From Verrucomicrobiota bacterium (GTDB lineage Bacteria > Verrucomicrobiota > Verrucomicrobiia > Chthoniobacterales > UBA10450), in NCBI GenBank assembly GCA_003218735.1, contig QHOJ01000062.1, positions 1-8,223 of the forward strand: DNA of 8,223 nt, read 5' to 3'. The position numbers and the translations under genes were made by a program. Every line of letters begins with the position of its first letter. Position 1 is the first letter of the stretch. Below, piece after piece: positions 1-5,765 of this stretch. The notes beneath the pieces are model-generated. The model made no database searches and was not told the origin of the DNA. It saw only the letters and a program-made list of their open reading frames with translations.

Positions 1-514
1 TCTCAAGCGTCTCGTCCCAAGCGTCGCGTTGATGAATAACGACGTTCAGGCCGAGCTCAGCTGCGAGGTCGAGTTGCTGCTGAAACAGACTGGCCTGCCG
101 CGATTTGTAGGCGCCATCCTGGATGTTTGCTTCGATCTCTTCTTCGATTTCGCCCTGGAATGCGCGAGCGAAGACTTGCACGTTTTTTTCCTTTGCCGCC
201 TCGACGCTTGGCAAATGATGATAATCGAGGCCGGTCTCGCCAATCCCGACGACGCGCCGGCTTTTGGCCAGTTCGCGTAGCGGCGTGATCACGTCCTCCT
301 CGGCTTCTTCGGCATACGTCGGATGAACGCCAATCACCGCGTAAACGTTCGAATGCTTCTCGGCAAGATCGATAGCGCGCCGGCTGCTCTCGACGGAAGT
401 ACCGATTGTAATGATCCGCGCGACACCGGCTTCGGTCGCGCGACGAAGCACATCGTGCAGATCGCTGGCGAAATCAGGATAATCAAGATGGGCGTGCGTT
501 TCGATTAAGATCAT
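1..514 (-). CDS. tatD: TatD family metal-dependent hydrolase, partial (C-terminus beyond window)
   Basis: This is the N-terminal 171 codons of a TatD/YcfH-type protein, read from an ATG at 514 and running off the left edge. The family folds as a TIM-barrel amidohydrolase and includes metal-dependent DNases. Visible motifs are the first metal pair in ETHAHLDYPDF (His7, His9), GVHP at 62-65, GETGLDY at 92-98 with the metal-binding Glu93, and VVIHQRDAW with His161. About 39 residues separate GETGLDYHH from the RQASLFQQQLDLA helix, where E. coli YcfH, as I remember it, has about 7. The protein therefore carries a charged insertion of roughly 30 residues (about 101-139) with a Glu-rich core. The gene follows fabH on the same strand after a 102-base gap containing an inverted repeat, and no Shine-Dalgarno sequence is evident. 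Family assignment is firm; whether the substrate is DNA is not known from sequence. Confidence 0.93.
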   Translation of the reverse strand, partial: MILIETHAHLDYPDFASDLHDVLRRATEAGVARIITIGTSVESSRRAIDLAEKHSNVYAVIGVHPTYAEEAEEDVITPLRELAKSRRVVGIGETGLDYHHLPSVEAAKEKNVQVFARAFQGEIEEEIEANIQDGAYKSRQASLFQQQLDLAAELGLNVVIHQRDAWDETLE

Positions 515-517
515 AGA

Positions 518-591
518 GTTGAAACGTTGAAGGGTTGAAGCGCAGAGCAATAAGAATCTTCGAAAGGAAATGGAGCGCTTCAACGCTTCAA
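518..591. repeat. Octamer GTTGAAGC array forming an imperfect inverted repeat
   Basis: Three tandem GTTGAANN octamers begin at 518, 526 and 534, exactly 8 bases apart. An inverted pair of the same octamer lies at 575-591. Arms 527-543 and 575-591 match at 16 of 17 positions and enclose a 31-base loop, so a transcript of either strand could form a long hairpin. The element fills most of the gap between the end of fabH and the start of tatD, both read leftward. No T-run follows the left arm, so a standard intrinsic terminator is not supported. A dispersed repeat or an RNA stability or processing hairpin fits better. Confidence 0.7.
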
Positions 592-616
592 TTTTTCATC
601 AATTTAGCGTTCCACG

Positions 617-1639
617 TCACCATTCGATGATTGTGCTCGCCCAAGTGAGACCTCCTCCGAAGACCACCATCAGAACGTAATCGCCCGACTTGATCCGTCC
701 GCTGCGGTTCGCTTCATCCAGCGCGATGGCCACCGCCGCGGCGGAAGTATTCCCATAACGGTCTAAATTCACAAACATTTTGTCGCGCGAAATGCCGAGG
801 CGATCGGCGATCGCATCAATAATGCGCACATTTGCCTGATGGGGAATGACGCAGGCGATGTCCTGGATCGACAAACCCGCTTGTTCGAGCGCTTTTTTTG
901 CTGCGCGCAGCATTGCCGTCACCGCCTGCTTGTAAGCTTCCTTGCCCGTCATGTGAATGGTGACCAGGTTTAGATCGACATTCTCGCGCGTAATCGGATA
1001 ACGCGAACCGCCGCCAGGCATGAATAAAATATCAGTGTACTGACCGTCGCTGCCAATATGTGTGCTGATCACGCCATGAGCACTCCCACGATGGCGCAAA
1101 ATGGCGGCGCCCGCGCCGTCGCCAAAAAGCACGCAGGTATTGCGGTCGGTCCAATTAGTGATCGATGTTAACTTCTCGGCGCCGATCACAAGAACCGTCT
1201 CGTGTGTATGCGAGGTGATGAATTGTTGCGCAATTTCAATGCCGAAAAGAAACCCGGCACACGCGGCGGAAATATCGAGGCAAGCGGCGTTGGTTGCACC
1301 GATCTTTTTCTGAACGAAACAGGCCGTGGCGGGAAAGACCATGTCTGGAGTGGCCGTGGCAACGAGGATGAGATTGATTTCCGTGGGCGAAATTTTCGCC
1401 TGTTTGATCGCTTTTAGCGCTGCTTTCGCGGCCATGTCGCTAGTGAATTCGTCTTTCCCGGCGATACGTCGTTCTTTGATGCCCGTGCGAGTCGTGATCC
1501 ACTCATCGCTCGTATCAACCATGCGCGACAGCTCCGCGTTGGTCAGAATTTTTTCCGGCACGTAACTGCCGGTGCCAATGATTGAGACGGTGCGCCGCGG
1601 TTTAGCGGAGCGCGGGCTCGAGTGAGGCTGTCGTTTCAT
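617..1639 (-). CDS. fabH: Beta-ketoacyl-ACP synthase III (FabH)
   Basis: FabH condenses acetyl-CoA (or another acyl-CoA primer) with malonyl-ACP to start cytoplasmic type II fatty acid synthesis. With the ATG at 1639 the product is 340 residues, slightly longer than E. coli FabH (317) because of an N-terminal extension of about 15 residues and a few internal residues. The catalytic triad is complete: Cys127 in SAACAGF, His267 in IPHQAN and Asn297 in RYGNTSA. The His-to-Asn spacing of 30 equals that of E. coli. The C-terminal FGGGLTW motif is at 327-333. The start lies inside plsX, giving a 38-base overlap that suggests translational coupling. A TTG eight codons further upstream is open, but the ATG has a purine-rich GAGGAG upstream and is preferred. 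Substrate preference (straight or branched primers) cannot be read from the sequence. Confidence 0.97.
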   Translation of the reverse strand: MKRQPHSSPRSAKPRRTVSIIGTGSYVPEKILTNAELSRMVDTSDEWITTRTGIKERRIAGKDEFTSDMAAKAALKAIKQAKISPTEINLILVATATPDMVFPATACFVQKKIGATNAACLDISAACAGFLFGIEIAQQFITSHTHETVLVIGAEKLTSITNWTDRNTCVLFGDGAGAAILRHRGSAHGVISTHIGSDGQYTDILFMPGGGSRYPITRENVDLNLVTIHMTGKEAYKQAVTAMLRAAKKALEQAGLSIQDIACVIPHQANVRIIDAIADRLGISRDKMFVNLDRYGNTSAAAVAIALDEANRSGRIKSGDYVLMVVFGGGLTWASTIIEW

Positions 1640-2633
1640 TGTAACGGCGAATCTCCTCGACAATATGCGGGTTCACCTGCTGTTCAATCGACTCCGCCGC
1701 CACCCGTAGCGCGTTCTTGACCGCCAGCGGTGTGCTGGCGCCATGCGCGATGATGCAGATGCCGTTCACGCCAAGAAGCGGGCTGCCGCCGTATTCTTCG
1801 TAATTCGTTTTGTCTTTGATCGTCAGAAATGCGTCCTTGGCCAGAAACGCGCCGGCCTTTCGCATCGGCGTGCGCATGAGTTCGTGTTTGAGCCACTGGA
1901 AAATCGCCACCGCGATCGACTCACACGTCTTCAAAATCACGTTCCCGACAAAGCCGTCGCACACCACAACTTCCACGGGATCTTCAAACAAGTGTCGGCC
2001 CTCGATATTACCGACAAAGTTGAGTGAGCTCTTCTTCAACATTTTGAAGACTTCCTTGGTCTTCTCAGTGCCTTTCACATCTTCTTCGCCGAGCGATACC
2101 AGGCCGACCGTCGGACTCTTGTAGCCAAGAACATGGCGCGAATAAACCGTGCCCATGAAGGCGTATTGAAGAAGATGTTCGGGCCGCGCGTCGACGTTTG
2201 CGCCGGCGTCGATCAAGACAAAAACATTCGTTTCCGTTGGAAGCACCGCCGCGATGCCTGGACGGTCGATGCCCGGTAATGTACGTAGTTTGATCATGCT
2301 CGCGGCGACAGCCGCACCGGTATGACCCGCGCTGACTATCGCGTCTGCCTGGCCGCGTTTGACGAGATCTACAGCGCGGCTCACCGATGAATCTTTTTTC
2401 CGGCGGACGGCCGTCCAGGCGCGATCGCTCATGTCCACTACTTGCGTCGAGTGGACGATTTCGATTCGCGCGTCGCTGCACTGGTGCTTCTGCAGCTCCA
2501 TTTCGATCTGCTGCTGGTCGCCGACGAGATAAAGTTGTTCGATGTGGCGATATTCACGCAGCGCCATTACGGCGCCGGCCACGAGATTAGGCGGCCCAAA
2601 ATCGCCGCCCATAGCATCGAGGGCGATCTTCAT
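1602..2633 (-). CDS. plsX: Phosphate acyltransferase PlsX
   Basis: PlsX makes acyl-phosphate from acyl-ACP and phosphate. PlsY then uses acyl-phosphate to acylate glycerol-3-phosphate, the first step of phospholipid synthesis, at the cytoplasmic membrane face. The 343 residues are full length for the family (about 330-355). Visible family signatures are the N-terminal MKIALDAMGGD, a GNIEGRHLFED stretch followed by VVCDGFVGNVILK, and YGGSPLLGVNG near the C-terminus. The ATG at 2633 directly precedes the conserved N-terminus, so the start is secure even though only weak ribosome binding sequence is visible. Its 3' end overlaps fabH, the usual partner gene. It is separated from rpmF by 115 bases that hold two overlapping hairpins. 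Confidence 0.97.
   Translation of the reverse strand: MKIALDAMGGDFGPPNLVAGAVMALREYRHIEQLYLVGDQQQIEMELQKHQCSDARIEIVHSTQVVDMSDRAWTAVRRKKDSSVSRAVDLVKRGQADAIVSAGHTGAAVAASMIKLRTLPGIDRPGIAAVLPTETNVFVLIDAGANVDARPEHLLQYAFMGTVYSRHVLGYKSPTVGLVSLGEEDVKGTEKTKEVFKMLKKSSLNFVGNIEGRHLFEDPVEVVVCDGFVGNVILKTCESIAVAIFQWLKHELMRTPMRKAGAFLAKDAFLTIKDKTNYEEYGGSPLLGVNGICIIAHGASTPLAVKNALRVAAESIEQQVNPHIVEEIRRYNETTASLEPALR
1652..1658 (-). promoter_or_regulatory. Probable ribosome binding site of fabH within plsX
   Basis: On the minus strand GAGGAGA lies 12-13 bases before the ATG at 1639. The spacing is longer than ideal, but it is the only clear purine-rich site nearby. It also overlaps the codons just after the alternative TTG at 1663, so it would argue for the ATG as the real start. 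Confidence 0.45.
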
Positions 2634-2690
2634 TGGTGGGGAACTTTGCGAATTTTAGCAGCGCAATGCAAAACGAAAAATCTGTTATAG

Positions 2691-2725
2691 GGCGTTTGTG
2701 CCAAACGCCAAGGCTTTAGTTGGCG
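2691..2725 (-). promoter_or_regulatory. Two overlapping hairpins in the rpmF-plsX leader
   Basis: In the leftward transcript a first stem, CGCCAA with TTGGCG (2720-2725 with 2706-2711, 8-base loop), is followed by a perfect 7-bp stem, GGCGTTT with AAACGCC (2703-2709 with 2691-2697, 5-base loop). The two share bases 2706-2709, so they cannot both form fully. A run of five T lies about 9 bases past the second stem. The arrangement resembles an attenuator, or a palindromic dispersed repeat. The T-run is too far away for a confident terminator call. Any regulation of plsX by this element is inference. Confidence 0.4.
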
Positions 2726-2748
2726 GCTGACACAGTGCGTTACAGAAA

Positions 2749-2931
2749 TTATTTCGCCTCGACGGTCAGAACCTGGCGCCCCCGGTAGTATCCGCACGAT
2801 GGGCAGGCAGTGTGTGATGCGACAGTGCTGCCGCATTGCGGGCATTTGTTTAACTGCGGCGCATGCCAGCGGTTCGCCGCTTGGCGACTGCGTGATCGCA
2901 TCTTCGAGGTTTTGCGTTTTGGAACACCCAT
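2749..2931 (-). CDS. rpmF: 50S ribosomal protein L32 (bL32)
   Basis: bL32 is a small basic protein of the large ribosomal subunit. The 60-residue product starts with the family signature MGVPKRKTSKMRSRSRQA and continues through the conserved RW position into a zinc ribbon. The four cysteines are Cys30-x2-Cys33 and Cys43-x2-Cys46, so this is the zinc-binding form rather than the Cys-free paralogue. Length matches the family (about 56-62). It lies between yceD (131-base gap upstream) and plsX (115-base gap downstream), the classical position. The larger gaps on both sides suggest that rpmF may also be transcribed or processed separately, but I see no convincing promoter. Confidence 0.97.
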   Translation of the reverse strand: MGVPKRKTSKMRSRSRQAANRWHAPQLNKCPQCGSTVASHTACPSCGYYRGRQVLTVEAK

Positions 2932-3022
2932 GTGCGCGCTACGAAAGCACGCCTTTCTTAAAAAACAAATCGCGCAAGGTGATTCGTCAAAAAGTACAAT
3001 GTTATAAAAGGTAGTAATTCAC

Positions 3023-3081
3023 AACGATTTTAACTTGTAACGTTGTAACTCTTTTAACTTCTTTAACGCTTCAACTTCAAC
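3023..3081 (-). repeat. Degenerate octamer GTT-array spanning the end of yceD and the yceD-rpmF gap
   Basis: On the plus strand the triplet AAC recurs at 3023, 3032, 3039, 3047, 3056, 3065, 3073 and 3079, a period of 6-9 bases averaging 8. Read on the minus strand this is a series of GTTGAAG, GTTAAAG, GTTACAA and similar units. The first units encode the C-terminal KLKLKR and the TAA stop of yceD. The unit resembles the octamer at 518-591. Nothing else is evident in the rest of the gap (2932-3022); no good promoter was seen. Confidence 0.55.
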
Positions 3082-3509
3082 TTATCCAAGGCGCTCCAAT
3101 CTGACTCGCGCTTCGCATCTTGCTCAGGCATCTCGACGTATGTCGCTTTACAAATACGAGCGCCATCACGATCGCAATGCGGATGGGCCGGCAAGTTCAG
3201 CAAAAGATCTTCTCGGATGAACGGCGTAAGATCGACAGTCTCTGGCCCTCGCAATTCGGTATGGACTGCAAATGCCGGTACTTCGATTTCGTGGACAAAT
3301 TTTTCCAGACACGATACACAACGCAGTTCCACCGGTTGCGAAATGGACCCGTTCGCCCAGAGCGCTCCCGACGAAACGCCGATGTCGATGTTGTAGTGAA
3401 GCGGGCCAGCGGAACGAATTGCCTCCGCGTCCAATTCCGAAATCGGGCATTCTTCCTCGCCTTCTAGATGTAAACCTGCGGCCGGAATTTGTTTCAGATG
3501 AACTTTCAT
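3063..3509 (-). CDS. yceD: YceD/DUF177 family protein
   Basis: This family is almost always encoded directly upstream of rpmF. It has been linked to large-subunit rRNA accumulation in bacteria and plants (E. coli YceD, plant DUF177A), but its mechanism is unsettled. The product is 148 residues from the ATG at 3509. The family core is visible: VELRCVSCLEKF with Cys64 and Cys67, then IREDLLLNLPAHPHC with Cys112, and Cys120 shortly after. The two cysteine pairs could bind a metal, which is inference. I chose the internal ATG because it overlaps the coaD stop as ATGA, a sign of translational coupling; an in-frame start 12 codons upstream at 3545 would intrude further into coaD. The last codons (KLKLKR, stop) are formed by a repeat array, so the C-terminus is probably not conserved. 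Confidence 0.9.
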   Translation of the reverse strand: MKVHLKQIPAAGLHLEGEEECPISELDAEAIRSAGPLHYNIDIGVSSGALWANGSISQPVELRCVSCLEKFVHEIEVPAFAVHTELRGPETVDLTPFIREDLLLNLPAHPHCDRDGARICKATYVEMPEQDAKRESDWSALDKLKLKR

Positions 3510-3985
3510 CGAGTAAATTTTCTGTTCAGAGCCTTCGCGACGCAAGTAGGCACAAAGCTTGAAATGTCGCCTCCGAGACGCGCGATTTCCTTCACGATTC
3601 GAGAGCTGAGATAAGTGTATTCCTCCTTCGGCATTAGGAAAATCGTTTCCACGGCGGCATCAAGTTTTCGATTCATAAGCGCCATTTGAAATTCAAACTC
3701 AAAATCGGAAACTGCACGCAAACCGCGAATGACCGCACCCGCCTTTTGCGCCTGGGCAAAATTGACCAGCAATCCCTTGAACTTGACGATTCGTACATTG
3801 TTGATCTTGCTGGCAGTCTCCCGGAGTAAATCCAGACGCTCCTTTAGCGAGAAAAGCGGCTGCTTCTCATCATTGTGTGCTACGGCGACGATGACTTCGT
3901 CGAATAGTTTCCGCGCCCGCTCAATCACATCGAGGTGACCGTTCGTTACCGGATCAAAACTACCTGGATAAATCGCTCTGCGCAT
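3506..3985 (-). CDS. coaD: Phosphopantetheine adenylyltransferase (CoaD)
   Basis: CoaD transfers AMP from ATP to 4'-phosphopantetheine, giving dephospho-CoA, the penultimate step of coenzyme A synthesis. From the ATG at 3985 the product is 159 residues, the same length as E. coli CoaD. It opens with RRAIYPGSFDPVTNGH; the nucleotidyltransferase motif TxGH-type TNGH is at 14-17. IRGLRAVSDFEFEFQMA in the middle and YTYLSSRIVKEIA near the C-terminus are also family signatures. A TTG 14 codons upstream (4027) is open, but residues before RRAIYPG are not part of the family. The gene heads the minus-strand cluster and overlaps yceD by 4 bases. Pairing with the yceD-rpmF-plsX-fabH cluster makes metabolic sense, because FabH consumes acyl-CoA and ACP needs the phosphopantetheine arm of CoA. 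Confidence 0.96.
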   Translation of the reverse strand: MRRAIYPGSFDPVTNGHLDVIERARKLFDEVIVAVAHNDEKQPLFSLKERLDLLRETASKINNVRIVKFKGLLVNFAQAQKAGAVIRGLRAVSDFEFEFQMALMNRKLDAAVETIFLMPKEEYTYLSSRIVKEIARLGGDISSFVPTCVAKALNRKFTR

Positions 3986-4141
3986 GTGCGGAAATTCGCA
4001 GAGGAAACGGGAATTGGAAAGAGCCAAGCATCACACCACGTGATGATAGGGCGCGCTCGCCGAGGCCCGCCGCCGCTTTAATGGCGCGTCTCCGCGCAGT
4101 TGCTGAAATCTCTGTGAAGCCGCAGATTAATTTTCCATCCG
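3986..4141. promoter_or_regulatory. Divergent intergenic region between coaD and the stress protein gene
   Basis: These 156 bases separate two divergently read gene blocks and should hold both promoters. The only clear structure is a dyad, CATCAC at 4029-4034 and GTGATG at 4040-4045 around a 5-base centre, next to a CACGTG core. It could be an operator, a small hairpin or chance. I could not identify a convincing -35/-10 pair on either strand; a TTGCTG at 4100-4105 with GATTAA at 4125-4130 has 19-base spacing and lies too close to the ATG. Confidence 0.4.
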
Positions 4142-4969
4142 ATGAAGCACCCGTCACCTTACAAAACGATCGCCGTCGCGAGCACCTTCTCCCCACGCTT
4201 CAAGCAGGTACTCGCGGAAGCAAAGCGAATCCGGGACAGGCTTGTTTCCGATCTTCATGTGATTTACGTGGGTGAACGCAATGAGGAAACCGCAAAGAAA
4301 TTTGGCGATGCGTTTGCGCAGCTGCAACTCCCGGGCAATTCGACCATCCATTACGAGCAAGGCGAGCCGGCTGACGCGATTCTGCGCGTCCTGGTTAAAC
4401 ATAAAATCGACATGATCGTTGCGGGCGCGCTGGAAAAAGAGATCGTGCTGCATCGATTTCTTGGCAATGTCGCCCGTCGCCTTGTCCGAGAGGCCGCGTG
4501 TTCGGTCATGCTTTTCACCAGACCAGAAGTGAAACCGAGATCATTGCGCCGAATCGTTTTTGTTGCCGATTATTCCGACCACGCATTGCAGGCTTTGAAA
4601 ACAACGTTACCGCTCGCGTCAGTGGAATCATGTGAACGGCTCTATGTCATTCGTATTATTACCACGTTTGACGAAGCACGCGCCTCGCGTCGGGTGGATG
4701 CTGGTAATGGCGACAAGCCAAAGAGCGATGAGGACGAAGAAGCCGCGCTGGAAAAATTCGTGTTATCGGCAGGCGCGACTGAGGTCCCAATCGAGACACG
4801 CTGCATCCGTGGTAACACTGGGTTGGCTGCGTCAGATTTTGCTCAATCGGTCGAGGCAGACTTGCTTGTAGTGCCTGTGGAGACAAATGAAGATGCGAGT
4901 CGCCAACTGCCGAATAACATCGCATGGATCACCGATGTGATTCCTTGCAATCTCTGGGTGATTCGATAA
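4142..4969 (+). CDS. Tandem universal stress protein (two UspA domains)
   Basis: The 275-residue product fits two UspA domains. Domain 1 (about 7-126) starts with YKTIAVAST and contains LHVIYVGE, the YEQGEPADAIL segment, DMIVAGAL and a final strand CSVMLF. Domain 2 (about 136-275) starts RRIVFVADYSDHA and ends DLLVVPVE followed by CNLWVIR. Universal stress proteins are cytoplasmic alpha/beta proteins that often bind ATP and influence survival under stress. The classical ATP-binding signature G-x2-G-x9-G-S/T is degraded: domain 1 has Gly95 and Gly108-Asn109 without the second glycine, and domain 2 has no glycine motif. This may be a non-ATP-binding type. Between the domains' strands lies an acidic linker (DKPKSDEDEEAA, about 194-205). 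No clear ribosome binding site precedes the ATG. It is followed within 39 bases by a membrane protein gene on the same strand. Confidence 0.85.
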   Translation: MKHPSPYKTIAVASTFSPRFKQVLAEAKRIRDRLVSDLHVIYVGERNEETAKKFGDAFAQLQLPGNSTIHYEQGEPADAILRVLVKHKIDMIVAGALEKEIVLHRFLGNVARRLVREAACSVMLFTRPEVKPRSLRRIVFVADYSDHALQALKTTLPLASVESCERLYVIRIITTFDEARASRRVDAGNGDKPKSDEDEEAALEKFVLSAGATEVPIETRCIRGNTGLAASDFAQSVEADLLVVPVETNEDASRQLPNNIAWITDVIPCNLWVIR

Positions 4970-5008
4970 TCCACTTGTTGATCTTTCGTCATCGATGTGG
5001 TTGCGCAA

Positions 5009-5728
5009 ATGACTCCTGAGCGCGTCTTTCAGCCGTACGGCTGGCCGCATCTTACGGTCATTTTCCTCACAATTACGTTGCCGTTCGTACTTGCCGCGCT
5101 CGTGCGCCGGACAAAATCGACGCGTGTTGAACGAGCGATCGTTTCTCTGCTTTCTGCGGTGCTCGTTGCGAACTACATCGCCTATTTAATTTTTGTGCGC
5201 AGTCATGGCGTTGTCATGTGGTGGGAGATGTTGCCATTGCAGCTCTGTGACTGGGGAATGGTCGTTGTCATTGTGGCGTTGTGGACCGGAAATCAGCGCT
5301 GGTTCGAGGTGGCATATTTCTGGGGGATTGGTGGGACGTTGCAAGCGGTGCTCACTCCGAATTTGCGCTTTGGATTTCCAGACCTGCGATTCTTCAGCTT
5401 TTTCACGTCGCACTCTGGAATCATCATCGGCGTAGTTTTCTTAATGTTGACGCACAAATATCGGCCATATCCAATGTCGATGTTGCGCACGTTTTTGTGG
5501 TCCGAAGTGTATTTTGTCGTGACCCTGATTGCCGATGAACTGACCGGGTTTAATTACGGCTTCCTTCTCCACAAACCAGAAGCGTTTTCCATTCTGAGTT
5601 TCCTCTCCAATTCACGTCCGCTTTACCTCCTTGAACTGCACGGGGTCGCCTTGCTTTTCTTTGTTGGGCTCTACGTGCCGTTTGCCATCGTCGATCTTGT
5701 GCGGAAAAACGCTCTGTCGCAAAAATAA
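5009..5728 (+). CDS. TIGR02206/YwaF-like integral membrane protein, function unknown
   Basis: The 239-residue product has about seven hydrophobic helices, near residues 13-31, 42-62, 80-92, 98-112, 124-148, 160-176 and 205-232. Conserved-looking polar segments between them match my recollection of the YwaF/TIGR02206 family: LPLQLCDWG (75-83), GIGGTLQAVLTPNL (106-119), PDLRFFSFFTSHSG (124-137) and a C-terminal LSFLSNSRPLYLLELHG (196-212). No biochemical role is established for the family to my knowledge. A GTG at 4997 is in frame four codons earlier; I prefer the ATG, but neither has a clear ribosome binding site. It lies between the stress protein gene and kdsA with gaps of 39 and 37 bases, so it may be cotranscribed with the LPS genes. 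A role in envelope biology would be guilt by association only. Confidence 0.82.
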   Translation: MTPERVFQPYGWPHLTVIFLTITLPFVLAALVRRTKSTRVERAIVSLLSAVLVANYIAYLIFVRSHGVVMWWEMLPLQLCDWGMVVVIVALWTGNQRWFEVAYFWGIGGTLQAVLTPNLRFGFPDLRFFSFFTSHSGIIIGVVFLMLTHKYRPYPMSMLRTFLWSEVYFVVTLIADELTGFNYGFLLHKPEAFSILSFLSNSRPLYLLELHGVALLFFVGLYVPFAIVDLVRKNALSQK

Positions 5729-5733
5729 TGCGA

Positions 5734-5746
5734 CGGTCATAGACCG
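5734..5746. repeat. Small palindrome between the YwaF-like gene and kdsA
   Basis: CGGTC at 5734-5738 and GACCG at 5742-5746 form a perfect 5-bp stem around ATA. It lies just after the TAA at 5726-5728 and 20 bases before the kdsA GTG. The flank CGTTACA that follows also occurs beside the hairpins before plsX (in the 2741-2752 region). It may be a member of a dispersed palindromic repeat family, or simply a weak hairpin. It lacks a T-run and is not a terminator. Confidence 0.35.
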
Positions 5747-5765
5747 CCGTTACAATCAATTTATT

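Noticed and set aside
29..280. 83-codon plus-strand frame opposite tatD
   Set aside because: The minus strand encodes a clear TatD protein with its metal-binding motifs over the same bases.
1640..1663. fabH start at the TTG at 1663
   Set aside because: The TTG lies upstream of the purine-rich GAGGAG, which instead precedes the ATG at 1639. The extra eight residues are not part of the family.
2065..2481. 138-codon Arg-rich open frame overlapping plsX on the same strand
   Set aside because: It is an out-of-frame reading of plsX, and its extreme arginine content is typical of such shadows.
2932..3022. Possible rpmF promoter (TTGACG or TATAAC-like boxes on the minus strand)
   Set aside because: No pair of boxes has both acceptable sequence and 16-18 base spacing.
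4970..5008. Possible terminator after the stress protein gene (CCAC and GTGG ends)
   Set aside because: Pairing is poor beyond four bases and no T-run follows.
5631..5765. N-terminal extension of kdsA by 45 codons from an upstream ATG
   Set aside because: The extension overlaps the 3' end of the YwaF-like gene, is Cys/Ser-rich and unlike KdsA. The GTG at 5766 gives the normal family length.
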